Below are positions 45,196-56,018 of a stretch of 64,000 nucleotides of DNA, in pieces (the first letter of the stretch is position 1; the number at the start of each line of letters is the position of its first letter). Under the pieces are notes generated by a model that was not told where the DNA came from, ran no database searches, and was given only the letters and a program-made list of their open reading frames with translations. The DNA is from Aurifilum marmelostoma (Eukaryota > Ascomycota > Sordariomycetes > Diaporthales > Cryphonectriaceae): positions 372,001-436,000 of the forward strand of contig JAMXSV010000019.1 of the NCBI GenBank assembly GCA_027559495.1. The letters are read 5' to 3'. The position numbers and the translations under genes were made by a program.

Positions 45196-48100
45196 GCTTG
45201 CTATAAATCTAGCTAATTAGAGAGCCTAAATTAGGCTATTCTAAGCCCTAAATATATTAAATTCTTTAAAAATCTTAATATATAGAAACTATTATTGCTA
45301 GTTATATACTATTATTATATTCTCTTCTCTACTTAATATTAATATTTCTATTAATAAGTTTATTAATAGAAAATTTATAGCAATATAAATGCTATTTGCT
45401 ATATCTTTAATATTAAAGAAAAGTTTACTAATATTAATTACTTAGCAAATATACTATTTATTACTATAAAAAGAGATTTAATTACTTCTCTTAAAGTTAG
45501 AATAGTATAGCTAAAGTGCAAAATTAATAGTACTATTAATAATCTTATTCTATATTAGATATACTTTTGCTTTAAATTCGCTTAAAATATTATTAGCATT
45601 TTATACTTTTATAAGAAAGATTTAAGAATTTAAAATTTTAATCTATTTAAGCCCTAAGAATATAATATAGTTGCATAGTTTAATAGCAACTTTAATATTA
45701 TTATACTAATAGCATATAGCGCATTTCTCTTAAATAAAGCTATAGAATTCTTAGCTCTAGCTATTAATCTAGCTAAATAGTATTAATGCCTAAGATATAT
45801 TAGCAAAGAATCTATCTTAAGGACTGCCTTAGCAGTAGCTAGGATTAAGCTAGAAGTGCCTTCTTCTAAATAGAAGAGAGATCTTATATATAAAGCTTAT
45901 AACTATAGAAAGATCTCTAGGCATATACTAGGCTAAGGGTTTATTAAGCTTAAAAGCGCTAAAGAGATTTAGCATCTTAACTCCTTTTCTATAGTAATAA
46001 AAAAGGTAAATAGCAAATAATATAGCATCTTTGCTACTAAAGAGAAATATGCTTATTATTAGTTTACTATACTTTCTAATAAGGAATTAAGCTCTAAAGA
46101 GGTCTTAAGAATGCTTAAAATCTTATACTATTAATAGAAAGCTAAGATTTAGAGAGTCTATATAGATAATAGCATAGAGCTTTTAGAAAAAGATAAAAAT
46201 AAGCTTTAATAGTAGCTTAGAAAGAAGGGAATTAGGCTAATGCTATTATCGCTATATACGCCTAAATAGAATAGCCTAGCTAAATATTTAAATTGCATTA
46301 TTATAGAAAAGATATGCTGCTAAATAGAGGATCTAAAGATGCTATACTTACTATAGCTCTATCTATTTAAAGCAATAATAGCTATTATAAACTTTACTAT
46401 TAATAATCAAATAAAGGCATTAAATTAGTACTCTTATAAAGCTTTCTTTAATAAATGCCTTCTAGGTAATAATTATAAGCTAAATCTAAGCAATGCTATT
46501 ATATTTAGGTAGTAATATATAATTTATATCTTTAGCAAATATTATTAATAAAGCAATAAATTTAAGCTAAGAGAAGAGCCTAGCATTATACTAAACTAGC
46601 TGCTAAATATAAATATTATAAAGCTTTTTACTTAATTTAGAGTATATTTAACTAAATAATCTAGCATACTTTACTAGAAAATTATTACTATAGCAAATTT
46701 TATAATATATAAGATCTAAGAGAGCTATAAGGTCCTAATCTCTATTAAAGAGCTTATTAGCATTATTACTAATATAATTATTATTAGCTAGCTAGTTATT
46801 AAATAAATACTAGCGCTTATATTAAGCTAAAAGCTTACTAGAGCTAGAATCTTATATTTTCTAGCTAATATAGTATCTTTATTTCTAAATAAAGTAAATA
46901 TATTTTATAAAGCCTTTTATAATTATAATTAAGCTAAATAGCGCGCTAGCTTATATAAAGAGCTTAGAAATCTTATTTAATTAGAAGTATTTTAAGCCTA
47001 AGAATAGCACTTTAAATACTATACTTTAGGAATATAATATATCTTTAAGAGAAAGCTTAATAGAGATAAAAAGATTTTAGAATATAAAGTTTAAGTAGTA
47101 GTATAAGGATTTACTTAATAAGAGAGTATTAATTTTAATAAAATATTTATATTAGTTAGTAAGGCACTAATCTAGAGGATTCTTCTTTATCTAGTAGTAA
47201 TACTTAACTAGGAAATTAATTAAATTAATATAATAGTAGCCTTTCTAAATAGCAATCTTAAGGAAAAAGTCTTTATTAAGATACTAGATAGCCTAGCAAA
47301 ATTTCTAGCTAAATATTCTAAAGAAAATATTATTAGATTTAATCCTTTAAAGCTGCAAGTTCTTTAAGTAATAAAGTTGCTCTATAGCTTTAAGCAATTG
47401 CTATAGCAATAGCAGAAAAAGCTAATTAGTAAACTCCTTAAAATAGGCTTTATTTAGCTTTATAGTAATATAATAATCTTTATTAATTATTAACTAAAGA
47501 TTATTATTTATAGCTATATTAATAATCTTCTCCTAATAAGCTCTAAATAAATAAGCATTAATCTTATTAAATAAGGCCTTTTAGAAAGATTTAATATTAA
47601 GGACTTAGGCTAAGCAGCCTATTTCCTAGGGGTATCTATTACTAGAAATTGCAATTAATGCTTTCTTAGGCTTACTTAAGAGGCATATACTAAATAATTG
47701 CTTTTAAAAAGCAGCTATAAAGATATAAAATCTTTATCTATTCCTTTTGCATTAGGATCTCTAGCTTTAGCTAGATTAAATAAATACTAGGCTTTAAATA
47801 GAGATATTATAATATATTAATTAGGCAATAGCTAATTAATATATTTAATAATTCAAATAAAGCCTAATCTTGCCTTTCTGCTATCTATAATCTTAAGATA
47901 TAATTATAATCCTTTAGTAGAGAATTAGGCTTTTCTTAAATATAGATTTCGCTATTATTAAAGCACTAAAAGCCTTAGCTTTAAGATTAGCAATAAGTAA
48001 TAATAAATGCTATAAATATACTAAAATAATAAATATTTTAGCTATAAATTAGTTAGCTTAGAGAAAAGGCTTCTTATATCTATTTAAATAGATTTAAATT

Positions 48101-48604
48101 AGAAAGAAGATAAATTTATAAGCTATTTAATATATAATATAGTTATATAGATAGAAAATAGTATAGTAGCATAGCATTCTAAATAAATAGATTGCATAAT
48201 AACCTTAATAATAGAGGCTAAATATTATGCTATCTGCAAGGAAATGCAGATAGAGCTCTAGATTAGAAATTTCCTTATTAAACTAAGGATTCTATTAGTT
48301 CTTATAGTTAAATGCGATAATTAAGGCGCTATTAAGCTAATAAAAAACCCTAAATTCTATTAGCGAATAGAGCATATTCCCTTAGAAAAATACTTTATAC
48401 GCAATAAGATATTAGCAAGGCAAATTCTTATTAAGTAAGTGCCTATCGAAAATTAATTAGCTAATAGCCTAATAAAGCCTTTAAATAGCTATTGCTAGGC
48501 AGCAATATTAAAAAGAATAAGGCTAATATAAAATATTAATAGAAAAGTAATAATACTAGACTATCTAGCTAGACGATATAAAGAAATAGCACTTTATAGG
48601 GGTA

Positions 48605-48822
48605 TATTAATAAATAAGGTATAATCTTTATAATTATTACAATTGTTGCCCTCTCTAAATAATAAGGGCATTAGAAGGCATTTGATATATACAGACTAAG
48701 GGATTTATTCCTTAACTAATTAAGGCCTTTTCACAATCATTTAAAGATAAATAAACCTTCTCTTTAATCTCTAGATAGCCTAGATAGATAGAATCAAGCT
48801 TTATAGTCACTCTTTTATAACA
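48605..48822 (+). repeat. 3' LTR of copia element
   Basis: The same 218 bp as the 5' LTR. Here the inner (left) end is heavily mutated (tattaataaataaggt) and the outer end is intact (ttttataaca). It is preceded by a short purine stretch (ataggggta) in the polypurine-tract position. Confidence 0.9.
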
Positions 48823-49090
48823 ATGGTCAAGGGGATACCCCTAACTATTGCTGGAGCACAACATGTACTTCAATATTTATAGATGACTTCGGCTTCCTGG
48901 TACTTCGATATATGACCAAACATACTTGTATTTGTCATCTTTTGTATAGTACAAAATCCAATACTACCCAGAGCGATATAGAATGGGCCCGCCACTCTGC
49001 TTCTCATCCGTCCACCCCGCTCGTCGAGACACCTGCGCCTTGGCCCATTCACCCCCCATGGCACCCAGTCTTCCCCCATCTACCTCAGGC

Positions 49091-49812
49091 CTAAACTACA
49101 AACTCCAAAGCGCGCTTCTTGGCCGGGTTCACAAGCTTGATGTTTGGGTGATCCGCCAAAAACTTCTGGCACCCGTCGCCCTTCTCGGTGCCATCCGCGC
49201 ACGGGTTCTGGAATCCCTCGGTCTTTGCCGGCTTGCCATAGATAGCCATCTTGGAACCAGTCGGGATCGCGCTCGCGTCCGCGCTCGCGATCCACCCCTG
49301 CTGCACGGCGATGCTGACGGAGTTGGGCTCGGCGCAGTTGGCGTAGTTGCGGTGCTTCCACGTGACGGTCGTGCACGTCTGCACGCTCTGTGCAGCCGCG
49401 CCGACCTTGATGCTCGACGCTACGATGGTTCCGTGGCCGGGGATGAAGAGCGCGACAACGATGGGGGGTGTCTTCACGCCGCTGGGGAACTCTGTGGTCT
49501 TGACCTTGGAGGCTGCAGCCTTGGCTGTCTTGTAGCCGGTTTCCGCCGCGGCCTGTTTCTGTTGTTAGCTGTGCGAGGGAAGTGGGTGTTTTGGGGAAAG
49601 TTGGGAAGGGAGGGAGACTGGACCTGCAAGTCCTCATCGGCCATGGTCGTCGCCTTGGAGGCGTCAACCTCCTGGAACCAGTAGCCGCCACCAAAGGCAG
49701 GGTCCTTCAGGTCGTCCGGCACGGTCGCGAGGGCGACCTTTGTGCCGAGAGAGGCGAGTACGCCGAGAGCAGAGAGGAGGAGAAGGAGCAAGGTGGACGA
49801 ACGAAGCGACAT
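49091..49812 (-). CDS. Small secreted cysteine-containing protein
   Basis: A two-exon minus-strand gene: exon 1 49,812-49,624, a 65-nt intron (49,559-49,623, weak GTCCAG donor, GCTAAC branch site, AACAG acceptor), exon 2 49,558-49,091. It encodes 218 residues. The N-terminus is a clear signal peptide (MSLRSSTLLLLLLSALGVLA, then SLGTKVALA). After a short helical linker (KQAAAETGYKTAKAAASKVK) comes a beta-type region with four cysteines in the second half (QTCTTVTW, NYANCAEP, NPCADG, GDGCQKF), which could form two disulphides. No family is recognised. Size, secretion, cysteines and its place about 270 bp from the transposon block are features shared by fungal effector candidates, but an ordinary secreted protein is equally possible. 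The intron assignment rests on frame continuity. Confidence 0.72.
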
Positions 49813-50933
49813 CTTGGATGTGGGGAATCAAGAGTAGGTAGAAGAGGGAGTGTAGGCTCCAGGCCTGGGTCTCGAACACGTTTGAATGAAATGGGAAATG
49901 ACTAGGAGAGCGGTTGATGTCTGCGAGGAATTGGGAGCGTGGTGATGATGCTGGCAGCACCAGAAGGACATAAGGGACTGGTCGCGCTGTCAAACTTATA
50001 GACTGCGCTCTCGCAAAGGACCTGTCCCAGATATCACAACAAAAGACATCGCAGGGGTTGTGGAATGCGGGTCGGACCCTTTGCGTTTGGCCGCTCACCT
50101 GTTTCAATACTTCCTGCATGCCAGCCTCGCCAGTTCCACACAGTACAGGAGGACATGATGAATAATGAGGAGGGTCATGGCCGGTCTGCGGGGCTTCTTA
50201 CGGACTTGTCTCGCTGCAGAATTGAATCTCGGCCCCGTAAAAGTAAGCAATACAGAGCGATGAGCTGTCTCGGCAGCAGATTAAGTAATTATGTAAGACA
50301 ATGTCCAGTGTCGACTGTTCGTAAGACGGATTGCTCCTGTTGTTTTTTTTATAGAACCCCCTGACTCGGCAAAGCGGCCGAGTAAGTGGTACGCGAACGA
50401 CTGCCTCGTGCTTCTGGTCCTAGAGCTGTCTCCACAGAGGATGGAATCATGTCAGCACGGTCGATGGCTGACATCCCATGCAGTAGTCCAGCCTCATTTT
50501 TACTAATATCGGAATATCAATCCGGGTCGTTCTTTTATTTTCATTCTTGTTTCTTTCTTTCTTTTCTGTCTCAGCTTTGAAACAGGCCAGGTGATGTGAT
50601 CCTGAGTGGCTGTGTGGCATACTGAGTTAGGGTGGGGCAAAGGTTGATGGGGGCCGGTCAGCAATCGCGCCTTGTCGCCACATTCAGCCGCCCCTTGGGT
50701 ATTTCTTAAGTGAATCTCGCCCTTTTTCTTCTTCTTTGGCCTTTGGAACTCCCTCTATCCCTCTTACATTTCACCATCAAATAGCATTTTACAACAATAT
50801 TGCTGAGCAAGGCTTCTGTACCCATCTCTTGCACGCATCTTTCGCAAGCACAAGCCATCTCAAAAAATCAGAAGAAAAAAAAAGAAAAAGAAAAAGCTAT
50901 AAGCGCCATCATAAAAATAAGAACCTCTCTACC
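49813..50933. other. Divergent intergenic region; no gene seen
   Basis: The region separates the secreted-protein gene (minus) from the hypothetical gene (plus). CT-rich and A-rich leader tracts occur near 50,535-50,575 and 50,865-50,895. No gene is supported. Confidence 0.5.
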
Positions 50934-51608
50934 ATGTCCACGCAGCCGCAGACCCAGCCGCAGGCGGCATCTCCTCCCACTAGCCTCACCATCCGCGACT
51001 CGGACCTCGCCCACGCCCTCAGCGCCCTGCGCACCACGTCCGCCGCGGAGCTGTCCGCGATTCGCACGCTGCACATCGTCCTAACTGAGACGAATCTCCT
51101 GCGCTGGCACGGGTCCTTGTGGCCCGGAGCGCGCGCAGTCTTCGACGACGACGACCTGGACGAGTACGCGCGGCTATACCCAGCCCCCGCGTCGTCCAGC
51201 GCCGGCAGTCCTCCGAGCGAGGTGTTCCGCGCGGTGCTGCGCTTTGTGGCCGAGCGCTTTGACCTTGGGAAGCTGGACCTCGAGGTTGACGCCAGCAGCG
51301 CGGCGTGGAGCCTGTTCGAGGACAAGGGCGCAGGGGCGTATGGCGGAGACAAGGCGGACCAGGACTGGAGATTTGTGTATGAATTCTATCTGGACGTCGG
51401 AAGGGCGCTTGCTGAGGTGTTTGGAGATGGAGAACTGCGGGAGGTGAGCGTCAAGACGTCGATTTGGGATGGGATGGGCCCGTGGCTGGCAGGACAGATT
51501 AGCGGGAGGGAGACGGTCGTGGCTGGGGGATTGCCGGGGTATCACGACGCTGGAACACGGCTTTTGTCTGGTAAGGGCGGGGATGGAGATGGGGCGATGG
51601 TGGAATGA
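50934..51608 (+). CDS. Hypothetical protein
   Basis: A single exon of 224 codons with a strong start context (taccATGtcc) after an A-rich leader. I do not recognise the family. A disordered Gln/Pro-rich N-terminus precedes an alpha-helical region (LTIRDSDLAHALSALRTTSA; AELSAIRTLHIVLTETNLL) and a WHGSLWPGARAVFDDDDLDEYARLYP segment. Then come FRAVLRFVAERFDLGKLDLEV and DWRFVYEFYLDVGRALAEVF. The last 30 residues are Gly-rich. There is no signal peptide. Strongly biased GC-rich codons and uninterrupted amphipathic helices argue that it is real. Confidence 0.65.
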   Translation: MSTQPQTQPQAASPPTSLTIRDSDLAHALSALRTTSAAELSAIRTLHIVLTETNLLRWHGSLWPGARAVFDDDDLDEYARLYPAPASSSAGSPPSEVFRAVLRFVAERFDLGKLDLEVDASSAAWSLFEDKGAGAYGGDKADQDWRFVYEFYLDVGRALAEVFGDGELREVSVKTSIWDGMGPWLAGQISGRETVVAGGLPGYHDAGTRLLSGKGGDGDGAMVE

Positions 51609-52410
51609 GGGAGAGGAAAGGCAGGAGCATCAATTCAGTGACAACTTACCAAGGCCTGGTCAATCCGTGAGATGGTCAAGTGCCGATAGGGCAAGGAAAT
51701 ACTAGTGAATTCTGGACTTTTTTATTTTCAAAAAAGATTCTCCATCTACAGCTTGAATAGTGCATATGGATAGGATACGTTGCTGAGCGCTCTTTCTACT
51801 CCCTCGGAGATTCCCCCTGAAGTATACGTCCTTGAGTCACGGTAAACATATAGCAAACAAGTAGAAGGTCATAGCTTTGCGGACATGTTAGGCTCTTGTG
51901 TCTGATGATGTCCACCTTGGGTGTGAGATGCTGACTGGAGGAGAGAGTTGAGTCGTTTTGAGGAAAAGTGATATAACTACTACTACTCAAGTACTTGATG
52001 CCTTTTTCGTGTATCTGCTCTGTGCCCTCTTCATGTCAACTCTGTATGATCATCAGGCTTTCAGATTCCAGAGAGAAGTGTCTAGAATCTTTGTTCCTGA
52101 GTTTGCTTGCCTTTAAGTGAATTCCCAATCTCTGAATACTGCCAATGTCATCACTTACAGCCCGTATGCAAATCATGGCGGTGATACGGACTTTTTGTTT
52201 TCCTGTCTCTGTTCCTCCTTTCTCATTCAGGGACGGATAGGTAGTCTTTACGGCATATCACTTAGTGACAAGAGGCTCGGAGAACTGCAATCTGTACTTG
52301 TGCAGGAGAACCTCACTCCTGTCAATGAAAGGATTTTGTGAGCCCTTGCCGTGCTTTAGATATTACTGATTACCCGTCAAGATAGAACCTCGGGGCGTTC
52401 CTCGGTCCTT
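51609..52410. other. No gene seen
   Basis: The 3' flanks of the hypothetical gene and of the PKS remnant. Open frames here are short and lack domains. Confidence 0.5.
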
Positions 52411-53441
52411 TCACCGAAGCAGCTTCTTCAAACCTCCGAGCGTGGAAATTTCTAAAAAGAACGCATCTCTTATCTCGACGCCTAGTTCTTCACGTAGCCT
52501 CTGAGACAGGATCAGTGACATGAGCGAGTCGAGGCCTAGATCTGTTATCTGCGCCTCGTCCGTGAGCAGGCCAATGTCGACAGCAAGCTCCTCGCTCACC
52601 ATCGAAAGGGCGCGGGAGACAATGTCGGCTCCTCCTGAATCTCGGTAGATCTGGGTGACGAGTCGGTTATTGGGCTTGGGGTGGCGACTCCTCCGGTCGG
52701 GACCAGGACTGGTGAGCAAGAAGACTGGGTGTCCGACCTCGTTTGATTCTGTGGGATGGTGACTGAGGGCAAGGGGCAGGGGCAGCGGTGCTCGCAATCT
52801 GTAGGAGGAGCCACTGTCTTCTTGGCCGGCGCATCCAGGGTTGTGAAGAAGCGGTTCAGCATCACTCTCGGCCAGCGCCTGAACACGATCGCCTCGACGA
52901 CCCCGACAATCTCGCCGCCCTGTAGCACATAGACGTCTCCGGCACAGGAGTAGCCGTCCACGGGCACCATTCTCACATAAGCCACGTACCGAGTGGTAGG
53001 CATCAGCGGCTTTGCAAAACGCATCGACTGCCACGACGGCGTGATGAAGAAGTTGTTGGTGTTGTCAAAGTGGGTTCCGCCGTTCAGAAGGAAGCCGGAC
53101 AGTGATATAACGCCGTCGATGAAATGGGGCGAGACGGTCCAGGAGCCGCTAGTCTCAGGAGGACACACGGCTTCGGCCATGGCCTCGTCTTCGTTGAGGA
53201 TTACCGACTGCATGGTCTGATACATGTCCGAGTAGCCGACCAGCTTACCGAACAGGCTGTAGGCGATATCTGTGGTGAGCTTGCTGGCCCTGCCCGCAGC
53301 CGCCATCTCCCTCAGCGCCTCAACTCGACCATCCACCAGTCTCCAAGAGCGGGCCCATGTGGACAGCCAGGACGAAGGGTCCTCGTAAATGACTTTGGCA
53401 CGGCAGTACTGGGAATCTTTGGCGGGATTGAAGGCCTCCAT
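52411..53441 (-). pseudogene. Non-reducing polyketide synthase fragment (half PT domain plus ACP)
   Basis: The minus strand encodes the end of a non-reducing PKS. It starts abruptly inside the product-template domain (FNPAKDSQYCRAKVIYED) and continues through the second hot-dog half, with the catalytic-Asp segment SPHFIDGVISLSGFLLNG and later FITPSWQSMRFAKPL, AGDVYVLQGGEIVGVVE and RRWPRVMLNRFF. A TPSP/SS-rich linker then leads to an acyl carrier protein with the phosphopantetheine site DLGLDSLMSL and stop TGA 52,411-52,413. No thioesterase follows. The SAT, KS and AT domains and the catalytic-His half of PT are absent. PT and ACP are in different frames; one missing G near 52,631-52,636 would explain it, though an intron is possible. 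The first codon lies against the truncated monooxygenase on the other strand. Confidence 0.82.
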
Positions 53442-54540
53442 GCCAGAAGAGATGGGGCCGGTCGACCAGGACAGTCACCTGCTCCCTCTGGACCTCCCTG
53501 CGCAATTCGCCTTCTACGACATTACACGGCCGGAGATGCGGGTGGGCGTCACCAGCGATGAGACGGGCAAGATCCTGCGCTGCAACTGGCAGAGGCTGCG
53601 AGACTGGCTGATTCAGGACATCGACGTACAGTTCGGGAAGCGCCTGGTGAGCGTTGAGGAGGGAGACGACAAGGTCACTGTGCACTTTGACGACGGCACC
53701 TCGGAGACTGGCGACATCCTGGTGGGTGCTGAAGGCACGCGAAGCGTGATGCGAACTCATATTCTGCACGGCCAGGATGTCATGCGGCCTCTGCCGCTCG
53801 GCTCACTTGTTGGTGAGGTCGAGCTTCAGGGGGATGACTTTGCCCGGCAGCTGGAGATCGCCCATTCGGGCTACATAGTCATGGACTCGAAGCTAGCCAG
53901 TGATGACCAGAGTGCCGTTTTTGCCGCTCTGAACAGAGTCAGCGATGACGGAAAGACGGGGTACTACTACTTCATCCTGCTTTGGGTCGATGATCAGGCG
54001 CCCATGACCACGGATGAGAGTCCGTTCTGGACGGTTGCAGCGTCCCAACAGGAACTCGCTGACTTTGCGCACAAGAAGACAGCGGGATATCGGAGCCCGG
54101 GGTTCCAACTCCAAGGGGTGCAACTGGAAGCCGCCCAGTTGCCAGCTGGGAAGGTGATCTTGATTGGAGACGCGGCGCACTCCATGACACCTTGTAAGTT
54201 GTTGATACATAATCCTGCTGCCTACAAGAAAACACTTCATTATCGTTCAGAGACTGAAAGCTTGCAAGTCCGCGGCGAGGCCGGCGTATGCGCTTTCACA
54301 GACGCATTGCGGCTCGGAGAAACCCTTAAGCGTGTTCAAGACATGCAGGCTAAAGGGGTGGAGTTTGAACATCTCGTTGTAGGATTCCGTGATGACATGC
54401 TTGCGCGTGGAACGTGGGCCATCGAGGTCATCGAGGTCTCGAATCCTGTCCTACAGGACTATGGAAGAGTTGCTAATTACAAGTTCGGCACATTCAGAAA
54501 GGAAGCCGTGCCTTTGGCTAGGGAGAATTTTTCGATCTGA
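53440..54540 (+). pseudogene. FAD-dependent monooxygenase, N-terminally truncated
   Basis: A plus-strand group A flavin monooxygenase fragment. Recognisable parts are LRCNWQRLRDWL, VTVHFDDGTSETGDILVGAEGTRSV (the conserved DG/GA region) and LPAGKVILIGDAAHSMTP (the GD motif contacting FAD ribose). A 75-nt intron, 54,194-54,268 (GTAAGT donor, GCAAG end), when removed gives MTP-FRGEAGVCAFTDALRLGE, as in intact homologues. The intron is a multiple of three, so the frame is open unspliced as well. The N-terminal Rossmann motif GxGxxG and roughly the first 60 residues are missing, so it cannot bind FAD normally. Its first ATG (53,440-53,442) overlaps, on the opposite strand, the first ATG of the PKS fragment. 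In a polyketide cluster such an enzyme would hydroxylate the aromatic product. Confidence 0.82.
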
Positions 54541-55055
54541 GAATGGAAGACATCGAATGAATTGCTGGTGCGCTGACGATATAATGAACAAGTGAATGCA
54601 AATAACAAATGTTCTTTATGTCAACATTGAACTTCTTATCACATGCATATCCCAAGCCGTTGTGACAACAGAGCCCACAGGCCCTTTTCACACAAGCAGA
54701 CAATAAAGCCCCATTCTACCACTATTCTCCCAGATCGTCGATCTTCGAATACGGAGAATTCTAGGGCCTTCCAGTGCCCAACGCACTGACTATGACTTTA
54801 ACGGCATCTTGTTGCACTCGAAGAATAATGATCACTCCTGGAAGTGGCGGCGAACCCTTCTTGAGCATTTATAAGTGATAGATGATTTGTCCTATGCGTC
54901 GAGTCCCTGGGCGAACAACGCCCTTTGACGCGGCTGTATAGAGGTATACCTGATATTCAGGATGATGAGAGCCTGTCACTGATAAGAGAATGCCATGATA
55001 CAGGTGAATCATAATCAGATGGGTTCGGCCAGTAATCCGATTCCAAGCCACGAAC
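54541..55055. other. No gene seen
   Basis: The region between the convergent ends of the monooxygenase and the O-methyltransferase fragment; presumably 3' flanking DNA. Confidence 0.5.
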
Positions 55056-55892
55056 TTATGCCAGCCCCACACTAATGATGCCATGACACAGCTCGCGATC
55101 ATACATGATGCACTCCTTAACCACCAAGCCCACGTCGCCCAGGATAGCCTCCCAATCTTTCATTGTGCGCTCACGGCTGCCACAAGCCCCTAGCATGACC
55201 AGGTCCAGCGAGGCAGAAGAGGCGGGAACGCTCTCATCGTGCAGGACCATATCATTGATCAGGAGCACAGACTGATCACTCATTGCCGGTCTGATCTGGC
55301 GCAGGATCTCCTTGGACATGTTGTCCTTCCAGTTGTGGAGGATCCAGCCGAGGTGATAGAATCTAGCACCTACTGACAAAAGCATCGAAGGTCAGGGGGC
55401 ACACGAAATGGCGCAGTGATAATCAAGCGACTCACCTTGCACAGGCTGCGGTCTAAAGAAGTCGTGCGCGACAGCCTCTACGCCGGATGTCTCGAGCGCA
55501 TGGGCAATAGTATCCGGGCGGTCTTGCAAAATGACGCGGCCCGGCACATCGGGGAAACGGGATTTGAATAGCGCGCAGTAGTGACTGACATTGCCGCCGA
55601 TGTCCACAAAGACGGGCTTGCTGGGATCCCAGCCCTGCGTGGCGCGTCTGAAGGGATATTGGTCTAGCCAGCGGCCCCTGACCGTCTGCTCCATGGCCAT
55701 GTACTTGATGAGAGCTCTTTTATGCTCGGGGTTCTGGTCAAACCACGAGTACGTGTCCAAGGCGGTCTTGTATGCAGGCTGAAAGACGGTTTGCTCTCCG
55801 TCGGTAACATCCTGACAGTTTCTGTCTCTGAGGAAGGCTGGCATCTCCTGGAATAGATTGAAGTGCAGCGAGCCAAACGAGGCCTTGACCAT
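55056..55892 (-). pseudogene. O-methyltransferase fragment (plant/fungal COMT type)
   Basis: A minus-strand SAM-dependent O-methyltransferase of the family usual in polyketide clusters. Exons are 55,892-55,436 and 55,369-55,056, joined over a 66-nt intron (GTGAGT donor, CAGTAG acceptor) to read PQPVQ-GARFYHLGWILHNW. The SAM motif is FVDIGGNVSHYCALF, followed by GRVILQDRPDTI and AHDFF. The catalytic His lies in ILHNW and the supporting acidic residue in SRERTMKDW. About the first 120 residues (the dimerisation winged helix) are absent, and the frame is closed by TGA about 40 nt upstream of the first ATG. The truncated end faces the truncated end of the dioxygenase fragment on the other strand. 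Confidence 0.78.
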
Positions 55893-56018
55893 GGCGTCTA
55901 GGCTGGATTTATCGCCGGTGCGTTCCGAATGAAATCAGTGATTCTGCTTTATGAGACATCTTACCGCTGAACGTCGGCTGTTCACATCGGCTGATACTCT
56001 TTCTTATTTGACGTCGGG

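Larger units (their letters stand above)
28433..48822 (+). mobile_element. Ty1/copia LTR retrotransposon, RIP-killed, split by two gypsy elements
   Basis: The outer element of the nest. Its LTRs are 28,433-28,650 and 48,605-48,822, both 218 bp and differing mainly by transitions. Removing the two nested gypsy elements leaves about 5.2 kb, a normal copia length. Plus-strand coding remains are visible through many stops. A gag-type zinc knuckle lies near 37,775-37,830 (C-x2-C-x4-H-x4-C pattern mutated). Reverse transcriptase lies near 47,095-47,660 (GFT-x4-INFNKIF; SYINNLLLIS where the family has YVDDLL; RFNIKDLG-AAYFLG). RNase H lies near 48,180-48,480 (HIPLEKYF-RNKI). No matching 5-bp target duplication is visible (cttga against atggt), so one flank may have been rearranged. 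Confidence 0.88.

Noticed and set aside
28433..48822. AT-rich block as a centromere, mitochondrial insertion or CRISPR-like array
   Set aside because: The AT bias is explained by RIP on three recognisable LTR elements with paired LTRs, and there is no regular spacer-repeat pattern or mitochondrial gene content.
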